Both the position numbers and the translations under genes were made by a program. 64,000 nucleotides of DNA from Streptomyces fumanus (GTDB taxonomy: Bacteria > Actinomycetota > Actinomycetes > Streptomycetales > Streptomycetaceae): positions 248,001 through 312,000 of the forward strand of contig NZ_BNBI01000006.1 in the NCBI RefSeq assembly GCF_014655295.1, written 5' to 3'. Positions 52,634-60,387 of the stretch are shown piece by piece; position 1 is the stretch's first letter, and each line of letters begins with the position of its first letter. A model generated the notes under the pieces. That model made no database searches. It saw nothing but the letters and a program-made list of their open reading frames with translations, and was not told the origin of the DNA.

Positions 52634-53545
52634 ATGACTCAGTCGCACCCCAGGATCAGCAAGGCTGTCATCCCCGCGGCGGGACTCGGAACCCGGTTCC
52701 TGCCGGCCACCAAAGCCACTCCCAAGGAGATGCTGCCGGTGGTCGACAAGCCCGCGATCCAGTACGTGGTCGAGGAGGCCGTCTCGGCGGGCCTCGACGA
52801 CGTCCTCATGGTGACGGGCCGTAACAAGCGACCCCTTGAGGACCACTTCGACCGCAATTACGAGCTGGAGTCCGCCCTGGAGAAGAAGGGCGACACCGAG
52901 CGGCTGGCCAAGGTCCAGGAGTCGAGCGACCTGGCGATGATCCACTACGTGCGGCAGGGCGACCCCCGGGGTCTGGGCCACGCCGTCCTGTGCGCCGCCC
53001 CGCACGTCGGCGACGAGCCCTTCGCGGTCCTGCTCGGCGACGACCTGATCGACCCCCGCGACCCGCTCCTCCAGCGCATGATCGAGGTCCAGGAGCAGTA
53101 CGGCGGCAGCGTCATCGCCCTGATGGAGGTCGCCCCCGAGCAGATCCACCTCTACGGCTGCGCCGCCGTCGACACCACCGAGGACGGCGACGTCGTCAGG
53201 GTCAGCGGACTGGTCGAGAAGCCGGACCCGGCCGACGCGCCCTCCCACTACGCCGTGATCGGCCGCTACGTCCTCGACCCGCACGTCTTCGGCATCCTGC
53301 GCCGGACCGAACCGGGCCGCGGCGGCGAGATCCAGCTCACCGACGCCCTCCAGCAGTTGGCCGCCGACGAGAAGATCGGCGGCCCCGTGCACGGCGTCGT
53401 CTTCAAGGGCCGCCGCTATGACACCGGCGACCGCGGCGACTATCTGCGTGCCATTGTCAGACTCGCATGCGAACGTGAAGACCTGGGCCCGGACTTCCGG
53501 ACCTGGCTCCGCAGTTACGTAGCCGAGGAGATGCAAGGACGTTGA
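52634..53545 (+). CDS. galU: UTP-glucose-1-phosphate uridylyltransferase
   Basis: 303 residues. Nucleotide-binding motif AVIPAAGLGTRFLPATKATPKEMLPVVDKPAIQYVVEE, then LLGDDLID and the VEKP signature. It makes UDP-glucose for cell-wall and trehalose precursors. ATG at 52634 is preferred to 52610. The last codon overlaps the TTG start of the next gene by 4 bases. Confidence 0.95.
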   Translation: MTQSHPRISKAVIPAAGLGTRFLPATKATPKEMLPVVDKPAIQYVVEEAVSAGLDDVLMVTGRNKRPLEDHFDRNYELESALEKKGDTERLAKVQESSDLAMIHYVRQGDPRGLGHAVLCAAPHVGDEPFAVLLGDDLIDPRDPLLQRMIEVQEQYGGSVIALMEVAPEQIHLYGCAAVDTTEDGDVVRVSGLVEKPDPADAPSHYAVIGRYVLDPHVFGILRRTEPGRGGEIQLTDALQQLAADEKIGGPVHGVVFKGRRYDTGDRGDYLRAIVRLACEREDLGPDFRTWLRSYVAEEMQGR

Positions 53546-54876
53546 GCAGCGCCGCGCCCCGCGCCACCGGCCAGGACCAGGGCGAGGACCGCCTGTGGTC
53601 GGTGGAGGACCACCTGGAGGACATCCTCGCCACGGTCCGCCCCCTGGAACCCATCGAGCTGAACCTCCTCGACGCCCAGGGCTGTGTCCTGGTCGAGGAC
53701 GTGACGGTGCCGGTCTCCCTGCCGCCGTTCGACAACAGCTCCATGGACGGGTACGCGGTGCGCGTCGCGGACGTCGCGGGCGCCAGCGAGGAGTTCCCGG
53801 CGTCCCTGGAGGTCGTCGGGGACGTCGCCGCCGGCGCCGCCGACCCGGTGCATGTCGGCCCCGGCCAGGCGGCCCGCATCATGACCGGCGCCCCGCTGCC
53901 CTCCGGCGCCGAGACGGTGGTGCCGGTGGAGTGGACCGACGGCGGCCTCGGCCGGGGCCCGGTCGACCGGATGCGCGCCCGCAGCCAGGCCCCCGAGGGC
54001 GCCGAGGGCCAGGTCCAGGTGTATCGGCCGGCCGGCCCGCGCGCCCATGTGCGCGCCGCGGGCAGCGACGTACGGGCCGGTGACCGGGCGCTGGCCGCCG
54101 GCACCCTCCTCGGCCCGCCCCAGATCGGCCTGCTCGCCGCGATCGGCCGGGGCCGGGTCACCGTCCGGCCCCGCCCCCGCGTGGTGGTGCTCTCCACCGG
54201 CAGCGAACTCGTCCAGCCCGACGAGGAACTGGCCCACGGTCAGATCTACGACTCCAACAGCTTCGCCCTGACCGCCGCCGCCCGCGACGCCGGCGCGATC
54301 GCTTACCGGGTGGGCGCCGTCACCGACGACGCCGAGACGCTGCGCTCCACCATCGAGGACCAGCTCGTCCGCGCCGACCTGATGGTCACCACCGGCGGGG
54401 TCAGCGTCGGCGCCTACGACGTGGTCAAGGAGGCCCTCGCGCACGTCGCCGACGAGGACGAGCCGGGCAGCGGCGTGGAGTTCCGCAAGCTCGCCATGCA
54501 GCCCGGCAAACCGCAGGGCTTCGGCTCCATCGGCCCCGACCACACCCCGCTGCTGGCCCTGCCGGGCAACCCGGTCTCCTCGTACGTCTCCTTCGAACTG
54601 TTCGTGCGGCCCGCGATCCGCACCCTCATGGGCCTGCCCGACGTGCACCGCCCCCGCACCACCGCCCGCCTGGCCGCCGGCCAGGCGCTGACCTCCCCCC
54701 AGGGCCGCCGGCAGTTCCTGCGCGGCCGGTACGCCGACGGGTCGGTCACCCCGGTCGGCGGCGCCTCCTCGCACCTGGTGGCCGCCCTCGCCCGCGCGGA
54801 CGCGCTGATCGTCGTCCCCGAGGACACCGAGACCGTCGAGCCCGGCGCCGAGGTCGAGGTCATCCGGCTCGGCTGA
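53542..54876 (+). CDS. glp: MoeA-family protein, probably the gephyrin-like division protein Glp
   Basis: 444 residues of the molybdopterin molybdotransferase family. It contains [12 protein letters not shown] (substrate loop), [39 protein letters not shown] and [16 protein letters not shown] start overlapping galU. In corynebacteria the gene in this exact position (after galU, before the rimJ-like and glpR genes) is Glp, a MoeA paralogue that binds FtsZ and the membrane receptor GlpR. A role in molybdenum cofactor synthesis remains possible, as moaC and mog follow. Confidence 0.88.
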   Translation: MSSAAPRATGQDQGEDRLWSVEDHLEDILATVRPLEPIELNLLDAQGCVLVEDVTVPVSLPPFDNSSMDGYAVRVADVAGASEEFPASLEVVGDVAAGAADPVHVGPGQAARIMTGAPLPSGAETVVPVEWTDGGLGRGPVDRMRARSQAPEGAEGQVQVYRPAGPRAHVRAAGSDVRAGDRALAAGTLLGPPQIGLLAAIGRGRVTVRPRPRVVVLSTGSELVQPDEELAHGQIYDSNSFALTAAARDAGAIAYRVGAVTDDAETLRSTIEDQLVRADLMVTTGGVSVGAYDVVKEALAHVADEDEPGSGVEFRKLAMQPGKPQGFGSIGPDHTPLLALPGNPVSSYVSFELFVRPAIRTLMGLPDVHRPRTTARLAAGQALTSPQGRRQFLRGRYADGSVTPVGGASSHLVAALARADALIVVPEDTETVEPGAEVEVIRLG

Positions 54877-54979
54877 GCCGCCCGCCGGCCCGCCCGCCGG
54901 GCCGCCCGGCCCCACCGGTCCCGCCGCGATGGGGGTACCGTGTCGCGCACGACAGGCCGGACCGGGAGCGCCGCACAGC

Positions 54980-55459
54980 ATGAGCACGCAGGATCGACTG
55001 ACCCACCTCGACGAGGCGGGCGCCGCCCGCATGGTCGACGTATCGGAGAAGGACGTGACCGCGCGCACCGCCCGCGCCCGCGGCCGCGTCCTCGTCGCGC
55101 CCCGCGTGGTCGAACTGCTGCGCGGCGGCGGGGTGCCCAAGGGCGACGCCCTGGCCACCGCGCGGATCGCGGGCATCATGGGCGCCAAGCGCACCCCCGA
55201 CCTGATCCCGCTCTGCCACCCGTTGTCGGTGTCGGGTGTGACACTGGACCTGTCGGTCGCGGACGACGCCGTGGAGATCACGGCGACCGTGCGGACGACG
55301 GACCGCACGGGCGTCGAGATGGAGGCCCTCACCGCGGTCACCGTCGCCGCGCTCACCGTGGTCGACATGGTGAAGGCGGTCGACAAGGGAGCGGTCATCA
55401 CGGACGTGCGGGTGGAGGAGAAGACGGGCGGCAAGTCGGGCGACTGGAGCCGGTCATGA
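54980..55459 (+). CDS. moaC: Cyclic pyranopterin monophosphate synthase
   Basis: 159 residues. MoaC motifs: [17 protein letters not shown], the [29 protein letters not shown] stretch (active-site Lys, His) and [23 protein letters not shown]. Second step of molybdopterin synthesis. Its stop overlaps the next ATG by 4 bases (ATGA). Confidence 0.95.
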   Translation: MSTQDRLTHLDEAGAARMVDVSEKDVTARTARARGRVLVAPRVVELLRGGGVPKGDALATARIAGIMGAKRTPDLIPLCHPLSVSGVTLDLSVADDAVEITATVRTTDRTGVEMEALTAVTVAALTVVDMVKAVDKGAVITDVRVEEKTGGKSGDWSRS

Positions 55460-55956
55460 CGTACCGCGCCCTGGTCGTCACCGCCTCCAACCGGGCCGCC
55501 GCCGGGGTCTACGAGGACCGGGGCGGCCCGCTGATCGCCGACGCCCTCGGGCGGCTCGGCTTCACCGTCGACGGCCCCCGGGTGGTCCCCGACGGCGACC
55601 CCGTCGAGGCCGCCCTGCGGGACGGGGTCGCGGCGGGCTACGACGTGATCGTCACCACCGGCGGCACCGGCCTCTCCCCGACCGACCGCACCCCCGAGGC
55701 GACCCGCGCGGTCATCGCCCGTGAGGTGCCGGGCATCGCCGAGGCCGTCCGGGCGTACGGCCGGGACAAGGTGCCGACGGCGGCGCTCTCCCGGGGTCTG
55801 GCGGGCGTGGCCGGCGCCACCCTCATCGTCAACCTGCCCGGTTCCCCCGGAGGGGTGAAGGACGGGCTTGCGGTTCTCGAACCTCTGCTCCAGCACGCCG
55901 TCGACCAGATCCGCGGCGGCGACCATCCCGCGTCCGGCCGTGGGGGTGCGAGCTGA
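55456..55956 (+). CDS. MogA/MoaB family molybdopterin adenylyltransferase
   Basis: 166 residues. Motifs: [19 protein letters not shown], the substrate loop [18 protein letters not shown], and [21 protein letters not shown]. It adenylates molybdopterin before Mo insertion. Coupled to moaC by ATGA; its own stop overlaps a possible CTG start of the next gene. Confidence 0.93.
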   Translation: MTYRALVVTASNRAAAGVYEDRGGPLIADALGRLGFTVDGPRVVPDGDPVEAALRDGVAAGYDVIVTTGGTGLSPTDRTPEATRAVIAREVPGIAEAVRAYGRDKVPTAALSRGLAGVAGATLIVNLPGSPGGVKDGLAVLEPLLQHAVDQIRGGDHPASGRGGAS

Positions 55957-55982
55957 ACAGCCCCTCGTGGCCCGTCGAACTG

Positions 55983-56585
55983 GTGGACGGCGACATCGTC
56001 CTGCGGCCGATAAAGCTCCGCGACCAGCGGGCCTGGCGTGAGGTCAACCGGCGCAACCGCGACTGGCTGCGGCCCTGGGAGGCCACCATCCCGCCGCCCG
56101 TCCCCGGCGGCCCGCCGACGCACCGGCCCACCTACCGCCAGATGGTGCGCCACCTGCGCTCCGAGGCGAACGCGGGCCGGATGCTGCCGTTCGTCATCGA
56201 GTACCAGGGGCAACTGGTCGGCCAGTTGACGGTCGCCGGGATCACCTGGGGCTCCATGTGCTCCGGGCACATCGGCTACTGGGTGGACGAGGCGGTGGCC
56301 GGGCGCGGGGTGATGCCGACCGCCGTGGCCCTCGTCGTCGACCACTGTTTCCACACCGTCGGACTGCACCGCGTCGAGGTCTGCATTCGCCCGGAGAACG
56401 GGCCGAGCCGCCGGGTCGTGGAGAAACTCGGATTCCGCGAGGAGGGGCTGCGGCCCCGCTATCTGCACATCGACGGCGCCTGGCGCGACCACCTCGTCTT
56501 CGCCCTGACCGCCGAGGAAGTCCCCGACGGACTGCTGGGCCGCTGGCGCCGCACCCGCGCCCAGAACACCTCCGGAATTGAATAA
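55983..56585 (+). CDS. GNAT acetyltransferase, RimJ/RimL-like
   Basis: 200 residues from the GTG at 55983. It has LRPIKLRDQRAWREVNRRN at the start, GHIGYWVDEAVAGRGVMPTAVALVVDH (acetyl-CoA motif A) and RPENGPSRRVVEKLGFREEGL (motif B). A CTG at 55953, overlapping the mog stop (CTGA), would add ten residues ([10 protein letters not shown]) and may be the true, coupled start. It belongs to the galU-glp-rimJ-glpR locus. The protein substrate is unknown. Confidence 0.88.
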   Translation: MDGDIVLRPIKLRDQRAWREVNRRNRDWLRPWEATIPPPVPGGPPTHRPTYRQMVRHLRSEANAGRMLPFVIEYQGQLVGQLTVAGITWGSMCSGHIGYWVDEAVAGRGVMPTAVALVVDHCFHTVGLHRVEVCIRPENGPSRRVVEKLGFREEGLRPRYLHIDGAWRDHLVFALTAEEVPDGLLGRWRRTRAQNTSGIE

Positions 56586-56709
56586 ACGTTCGAAAGAACC
56601 GTCGTTATTGTCATCCGTCGCAAAAAAATTTTGAATTATCAGCCAGATCGTGCGACACACCGGCCCAATTGGCGGATCGCCTCGGGCCCGTCCCTCTACC
56701 GTGTGAGGC

Positions 56710-57909
56710 GTGAGCAGCAGCGGCCTCATCTACGCAGTCATCGTCGGGGCCTGGGCCGCCTACTTGGTGCCGATGTGGCTCCGTAGGCAGGACGAGCTGA
56801 ACGAGGCCCGTCCGACGGAACGCTTCAGCACCGCCATCCGGCTCCTGTCCGGACGGGCGGGCATGGAGCGCCGGTACGCCAAGGACCTGCGGGCGCGCTC
56901 CGCCGACGAGGCGGAGTTCGACGCCGACCCGGACGCCGTCACCGACTCGGTGGACGTCCGGGCCTTCGCCGTGTCCAAGACCCGCCGCGAACTCCGCCCC
57001 CAGGACACCCCGCCCGCCGCCGAACGGCCCGCCGAGCAGCAGCGCTCCGCCGAGCAGCGGCCCGCCGCCGCCCAGCGGTCCGGGTCCGTCCGCGCGCGGG
57101 TGCCCGCCGCCCGGCGCGACGCCGCCGCCGAGGCCGCCGCCGCCCGCGCCCGCCGTTCCAAGGTGCTCGCCCGCCGGCGCCGTACCACCGTGGTGCTCTT
57201 CCTCGCCTTCACGCTCGGCGCGATCGTCGCCGCCGTCGGCGGACTGGCCTTCCTGTGGGCGCCCGGCGTGCCCGCCGTGCTGCTCAGCGCGTACATCGCC
57301 TATCTGCGGTCCCAGGAACGGCACCGTTTCGCCTACCAGATGGACCGCCGCCGCGCCGAGGACGCGGCCCGGCAACTGCGCGACCGCCAGCGCCGCCGCG
57401 CCGCCGGCCCCGGCCCGGGCCCGGGACCCGGCGGCGAGCCCGACACCGAGGAGCCCGACGAGGCCCCCGAGGCGGCGGCCGACCCCGGCCTGGCCGCGCT
57501 CGCCGCCGACCGGCGGGCCCTGGTCGAGCAGACCGACCACGCCGAGTGGGTCGACCAGCAGCGCGAACGGCAGCGGCGCCCCGGACAGGGCGAGAGCTGG
57601 GACCCGGTCCCGGTACCGCTGCCGACGTACGTCACCGCGCCGGTCGCCCCCCGCGCCACCTCCGGCGTGGACCTCGGCGCCCCGGACGCCTGGAGCTCTG
57701 CCCGCTCCAGCGCCGCCGCCCCCGGCCAGGAGGACACCCCGGCCGGCGACGCATCCGCCGGCCCGGCCGGCCCCGACGACCGCCCGGAGGAGCCCGCCCC
57801 CCGCGGTGTCCGCCGGGCCGCGTCCGCGCGCCGGGCCCGGGAGCGCGGCCGCACCCCGCTGTTCGACCAGTACGAGGACGGCGACCGGCCCCGGGCCGCC
57901 AACGAGTAG
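56710..57909 (+). CDS. sepX: Divisome membrane protein SepX/GlpR
   Basis: 399 residues. One hydrophobic segment at the start (LIYAVIVGAWAAYLVPMWL), then RRQDELNEARPTERFSTAIRLL, which is a hallmark of this family. A charged linker leads to two more segments (about 160-200, VVLFLAFTLGAIVAAVGGLAFLW and an adjacent one). The rest is Pro/Arg/Glu-rich and cytoplasmic. It follows the MoeA-like glp locus. In Streptomyces SepX is required for normal septation; the corynebacterial GlpR is the membrane receptor of Glp. Confidence 0.88.
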   Translation: MSSSGLIYAVIVGAWAAYLVPMWLRRQDELNEARPTERFSTAIRLLSGRAGMERRYAKDLRARSADEAEFDADPDAVTDSVDVRAFAVSKTRRELRPQDTPPAAERPAEQQRSAEQRPAAAQRSGSVRARVPAARRDAAAEAAAARARRSKVLARRRRTTVVLFLAFTLGAIVAAVGGLAFLWAPGVPAVLLSAYIAYLRSQERHRFAYQMDRRRAEDAARQLRDRQRRRAAGPGPGPGPGGEPDTEEPDEAPEAAADPGLAALAADRRALVEQTDHAEWVDQQRERQRRPGQGESWDPVPVPLPTYVTAPVAPRATSGVDLGAPDAWSSARSSAAAPGQEDTPAGDASAGPAGPDDRPEEPAPRGVRRAASARRARERGRTPLFDQYEDGDRPRAANE

Positions 57910-57937
57910 CCCGCCGGCCGCTCCCCGGAACGGATTT

Positions 57938-57965
57938 TTGAGCAGCCCGATCGGGGTGCTAAAGT
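57938..57965 (+). promoter_or_regulatory. Promoter of tRNA-Ala
   Basis: TTGAGC (57938-57943), a 16-base spacer and TAAAGT (57960-57965), 15 bases before the tRNA. Close to a housekeeping sigma promoter. Confidence 0.6.
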
Positions 57966-57979
57966 TTCACTCGTTGCAA

Positions 57980-58053
57980 GGGCCTGTGGCGCAGTCCGGT
58001 AGCGCACCTCGTTCGCATCGAGGGGGCCAGGGGTTCAAATCCCCTCAGGTCCA
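57980..58053 (+). tRNA. tRNA-Ala(CGC)
   Basis: 74 bases: acceptor stem GGGCCTG/CAGGTCC, D arm GCGC, anticodon stem CCTCG/CGAGG with loop TTCGCAT (anticodon CGC, codon GCG), T arm AGGGG/CCCCT with TTCAAAT, discriminator A. CCA not encoded. Confidence 0.95.
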
Positions 58054-58061
58054 CGCAGCTC

Positions 58062-58095
58062 AAAGCCCCGGTCGGGATCTCCCGACCGGGGCTTT
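58062..58095 (+). terminator. Terminator of tRNA-Ala
   Basis: A perfect 15-base stem (AAAGCCCCGGTCGGG / CCCGACCGGGGCTTT) with loop ATCT, 8 bases after the tRNA. Confidence 0.85.
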
Positions 58096-58182
58096 GGCAT
58101 GTCGTACGGCAGCTTCCGCGGCAGATAGCGCCGTTTCAGGCGGGGTTGGTGCGCGAGTCCGCCCACGGGCGCACGTCGTCCT

Positions 58183-58821
58183 TCAGGACGCGTCCGCCGA
58201 CCGTGACGCCGGTCCGGCCAGCCCGTGCAGCAGCAGATCCGTGAGGGTGTCGACGACCTGCTGGTCGTCTTCGCCGCCGGGGGGCGTGAGCACCGCGTAG
58301 TTGAGGGTGACGAGCATCGCGCCGATCGCCGCCGCGATGAACTCGGGGTCGCCGGGCAGCCGGTGTCCGCGCTCGACCAGGTACTCCAGATGCTCCCGGA
58401 TGGTCCCCGTCTGCTCGCGCAGATCGCGCCAGGCCCGGCCGGTGCCGGGGTCGTCGGCCACCATCGCCTGGAACAGCGCGAGCGTGACCGGGCGGTTCTG
58501 CCGCATCACCTTCCACGCCACACCGACGTGGTCGCGCAGTTGGTCGCGGTCGGTCAGGTCGTGGTCGCGGGGGTGCTCCAGGCCGACCATCCGCTCGTCG
58601 ATCGCGGCCTCCATCTCGGTGAGGAGCGCCTGGAGCAGCTCGTCCTTGTCGGCGAAGTGCTCGTAGAAGGAGCCGGTCGAGCGGCCGGCCGCGGCGGTGA
58701 TGTCGGTGATCTTCGTATTGAGGTAGCCGCGCTCGCTGAACAGGCCCCGAGCCGCGTCCAGCAGCGCGGCACGAGTCTGGGCCGCCCGCTCTTTTCGGCT
58801 GGCGGTGCTCGCCCGCGGCAT
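58183..58821 (-). CDS. TetR-family regulator
   Basis: 212 residues. The HTH (about 10-60) contains TRAALLDAARGLFSERGYLNTKITDITAAAGRSTGSFYEHFADKDEL in overall form. It is divergent from an FAD monooxygenase, with a 10-base inverted repeat (TTCACCGAAT/ATTCAGTGAA) between the two genes. Likely represses the monooxygenase in response to its substrate. Confidence 0.92.
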   Translation of the reverse strand: MPRASTASRKERAAQTRAALLDAARGLFSERGYLNTKITDITAAAGRSTGSFYEHFADKDELLQALLTEMEAAIDERMVGLEHPRDHDLTDRDQLRDHVGVAWKVMRQNRPVTLALFQAMVADDPGTGRAWRDLREQTGTIREHLEYLVERGHRLPGDPEFIAAAIGAMLVTLNYAVLTPPGGEDDQQVVDTLTDLLLHGLAGPASRSADAS

Positions 58822-58869
58822 GTCGTCCTCCCTCGGCTGTTGACAGACGCCAGCGTATCGGAACAGACT

Positions 58870-58893
58870 TTCACCGAATCCAAATTCAGTGAA
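58870..58893. promoter_or_regulatory. TetR operator, TTCACCGAAT-CCAA-ATTCAGTGAA
   Basis: 10-base arms with one mismatch around a 4-base spacer, 20 bases before the monooxygenase ATG and about 50 from the TetR start. Confidence 0.7.
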
Positions 58894-58912
58894 CGGCGAT
58901 TCAGGGAGTGTC

Positions 58913-60088
58913 ATGCGGACGATCGTGATCGGTGGCGGGATAGCCGGACCCGCCGTCGCCCTCGCACTGCGGCAGACCGGTCACGACGTGACCGTGTACG
59001 AGGCGTACGACGTGCCGCCCGAGGAGGTCGGCGCCCACCTCGGCCTGGCGGTCAACGGCCTGCGCGCGCTGGAGAAGCTGGGCCTGCTGCGCGAGGTGCA
59101 GGCGGCCGGGTATCCCGTCGAGCGGATGCGGTTCTACACGGCGGGCGGCCACCTGCTGGGCGACGCGCCACGCCTTCGGCGCGAAGCCGACTCGATGCGC
59201 AGCGTCGCGCTCCACCGCGGACGGCTCGTGGCGATCCTGCGGCGCGCGGCGCTCGACGCGGGAGCGAAGATCGTCACCGGCGAACGCCTGGTGGGCGCGG
59301 CGGAGTCGGCGACCGGCGTGGTGGCCGAATTCGCCTCCGGCCGGCGCGACACCGCCGAGCTGCTCGTGGGCGCCGACGGCATCTGGTCGACCGTACGCGG
59401 GCTGATCGACTCCTCCGCGCCGCGCGCGCAGTACGCGGGGCTCTACGGGGTCGCGGGCATCGCCAACGTGACGGGTCTCGAGACCGGCATCTGGAACCTC
59501 GTCTACGCGCGCAGCGGTGCCTTCGTCTACACCACCATCGACGAGAACACCCAGTGGTGGGCGGCTCAGATCGGGGACCCGGCCAAGCCCGACCTGCGGG
59601 GCATCGACGACGCGCAGTGGATACGGCGCGTCACCGAGCTGTTCCCGGAGGCGATGCCGCGGGCCGTCATCGCAGCCGCGACCTCGATCGTCGCGTCCGG
59701 CTACCTGAACGTCTGCGACCCGGTCCGGACGTGGCACAGCGGGCGGATGGTCCTGGTCGGCGACGCCGCCCACCCGGTCGGCGTCGGACACGGCGCCTCG
59801 GTGTCGATCGAGGACGCGCTGGAGCTCGCGGCGGCGCTGAGCGGCGCCCCGACCGTCCCGGCGGCACTCACGGCGTACGACGCGGCACGCCGCCCGCGCA
59901 TCGACAAGCTGCTCAAGCACGGGAACAACGCCCGTGAGACCAAGCGGCCCAGCACCGTGAAGCGGCAGATCAACACGGCGAAGATGCGCGTACTCCTCCC
60001 CTTCTTCGAACGGGCGCAGGGATACCTGTACGACTACGAGCCGCCTGCCCTGTCCGCCGCGGGCGGATCACCGTCCGCCGCGCGCTAG
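58913..60088 (+). CDS. FAD-dependent monooxygenase
   Basis: 391 residues of the PHBH-like flavin monooxygenase family. The Rossmann motif VIGGGIAGPAVALALRQ is at the start, the RGRLVAIL segment follows, and the GD motif VLVGDAAHPVGVGHGASVSIEDAL is near residue 283. It likely hydroxylates an aromatic or polycyclic compound. GGGAG lies 5 bases before the ATG at 58913. Controlled presumably by the divergent TetR. Confidence 0.92.
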   Translation: MRTIVIGGGIAGPAVALALRQTGHDVTVYEAYDVPPEEVGAHLGLAVNGLRALEKLGLLREVQAAGYPVERMRFYTAGGHLLGDAPRLRREADSMRSVALHRGRLVAILRRAALDAGAKIVTGERLVGAAESATGVVAEFASGRRDTAELLVGADGIWSTVRGLIDSSAPRAQYAGLYGVAGIANVTGLETGIWNLVYARSGAFVYTTIDENTQWWAAQIGDPAKPDLRGIDDAQWIRRVTELFPEAMPRAVIAAATSIVASGYLNVCDPVRTWHSGRMVLVGDAAHPVGVGHGASVSIEDALELAAALSGAPTVPAALTAYDAARRPRIDKLLKHGNNARETKRPSTVKRQINTAKMRVLLPFFERAQGYLYDYEPPALSAAGGSPSAAR

Positions 60089-60110
60089 ACGGCCGGGGAG
60101 GGAGAAGCAG

Positions 60111-60308
60111 TTGCTGGTATCGCGCGTGAGGAAGAACCTGGCCATCGGGCTGGTGATCACGGTCGTCATCACGGCGCTGTCGGTGGTGGTCGCGGACGAC
60201 GGCAGCAAGGTGGAGGAGCTCAGGAAGTCGCTGATCGTGGGCTTGTCGGTGACGGGGGCGGTGACAGGGGGCACCTGGTTGGTGCAGCGGAGGCGTTCGG
60301 CACCGTGA
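60111..60308 (+). CDS. Small membrane protein
   Basis: 65 residues, two hydrophobic segments (about 10-27 and 41-58) with a short charged loop DDGSKVEELRK. TTG start at 60111 with GGGAGAAG upstream. No family recognised. It follows the monooxygenase by 22 bases and may share its transcript. Confidence 0.55.
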   Translation: MLVSRVRKNLAIGLVITVVITALSVVVADDGSKVEELRKSLIVGLSVTGAVTGGTWLVQRRRSAP

Positions 60309-60313
60309 CCGGA

Positions 60314-60363
60314 ACGAAGCGAACCCCGCCCGATCGGGTTCGATCGGGCGGGGTTCGCTTCGT
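60314..60363. terminator. Perfect 23-bp hairpin between convergent genes
   Basis: Arms 60314-60336 and 60341-60363 are exact complements with a 4-base loop. Bidirectional terminator. Confidence 0.85.
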
Positions 60364-60387
60364 CCCGGCCGCTGGCGATCCGTCAGA

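Noticed and set aside
58913..60088. Part of a polyketide gene cluster
   Set aside because: The monooxygenase has only a TetR partner and no synthase or tailoring genes around it.
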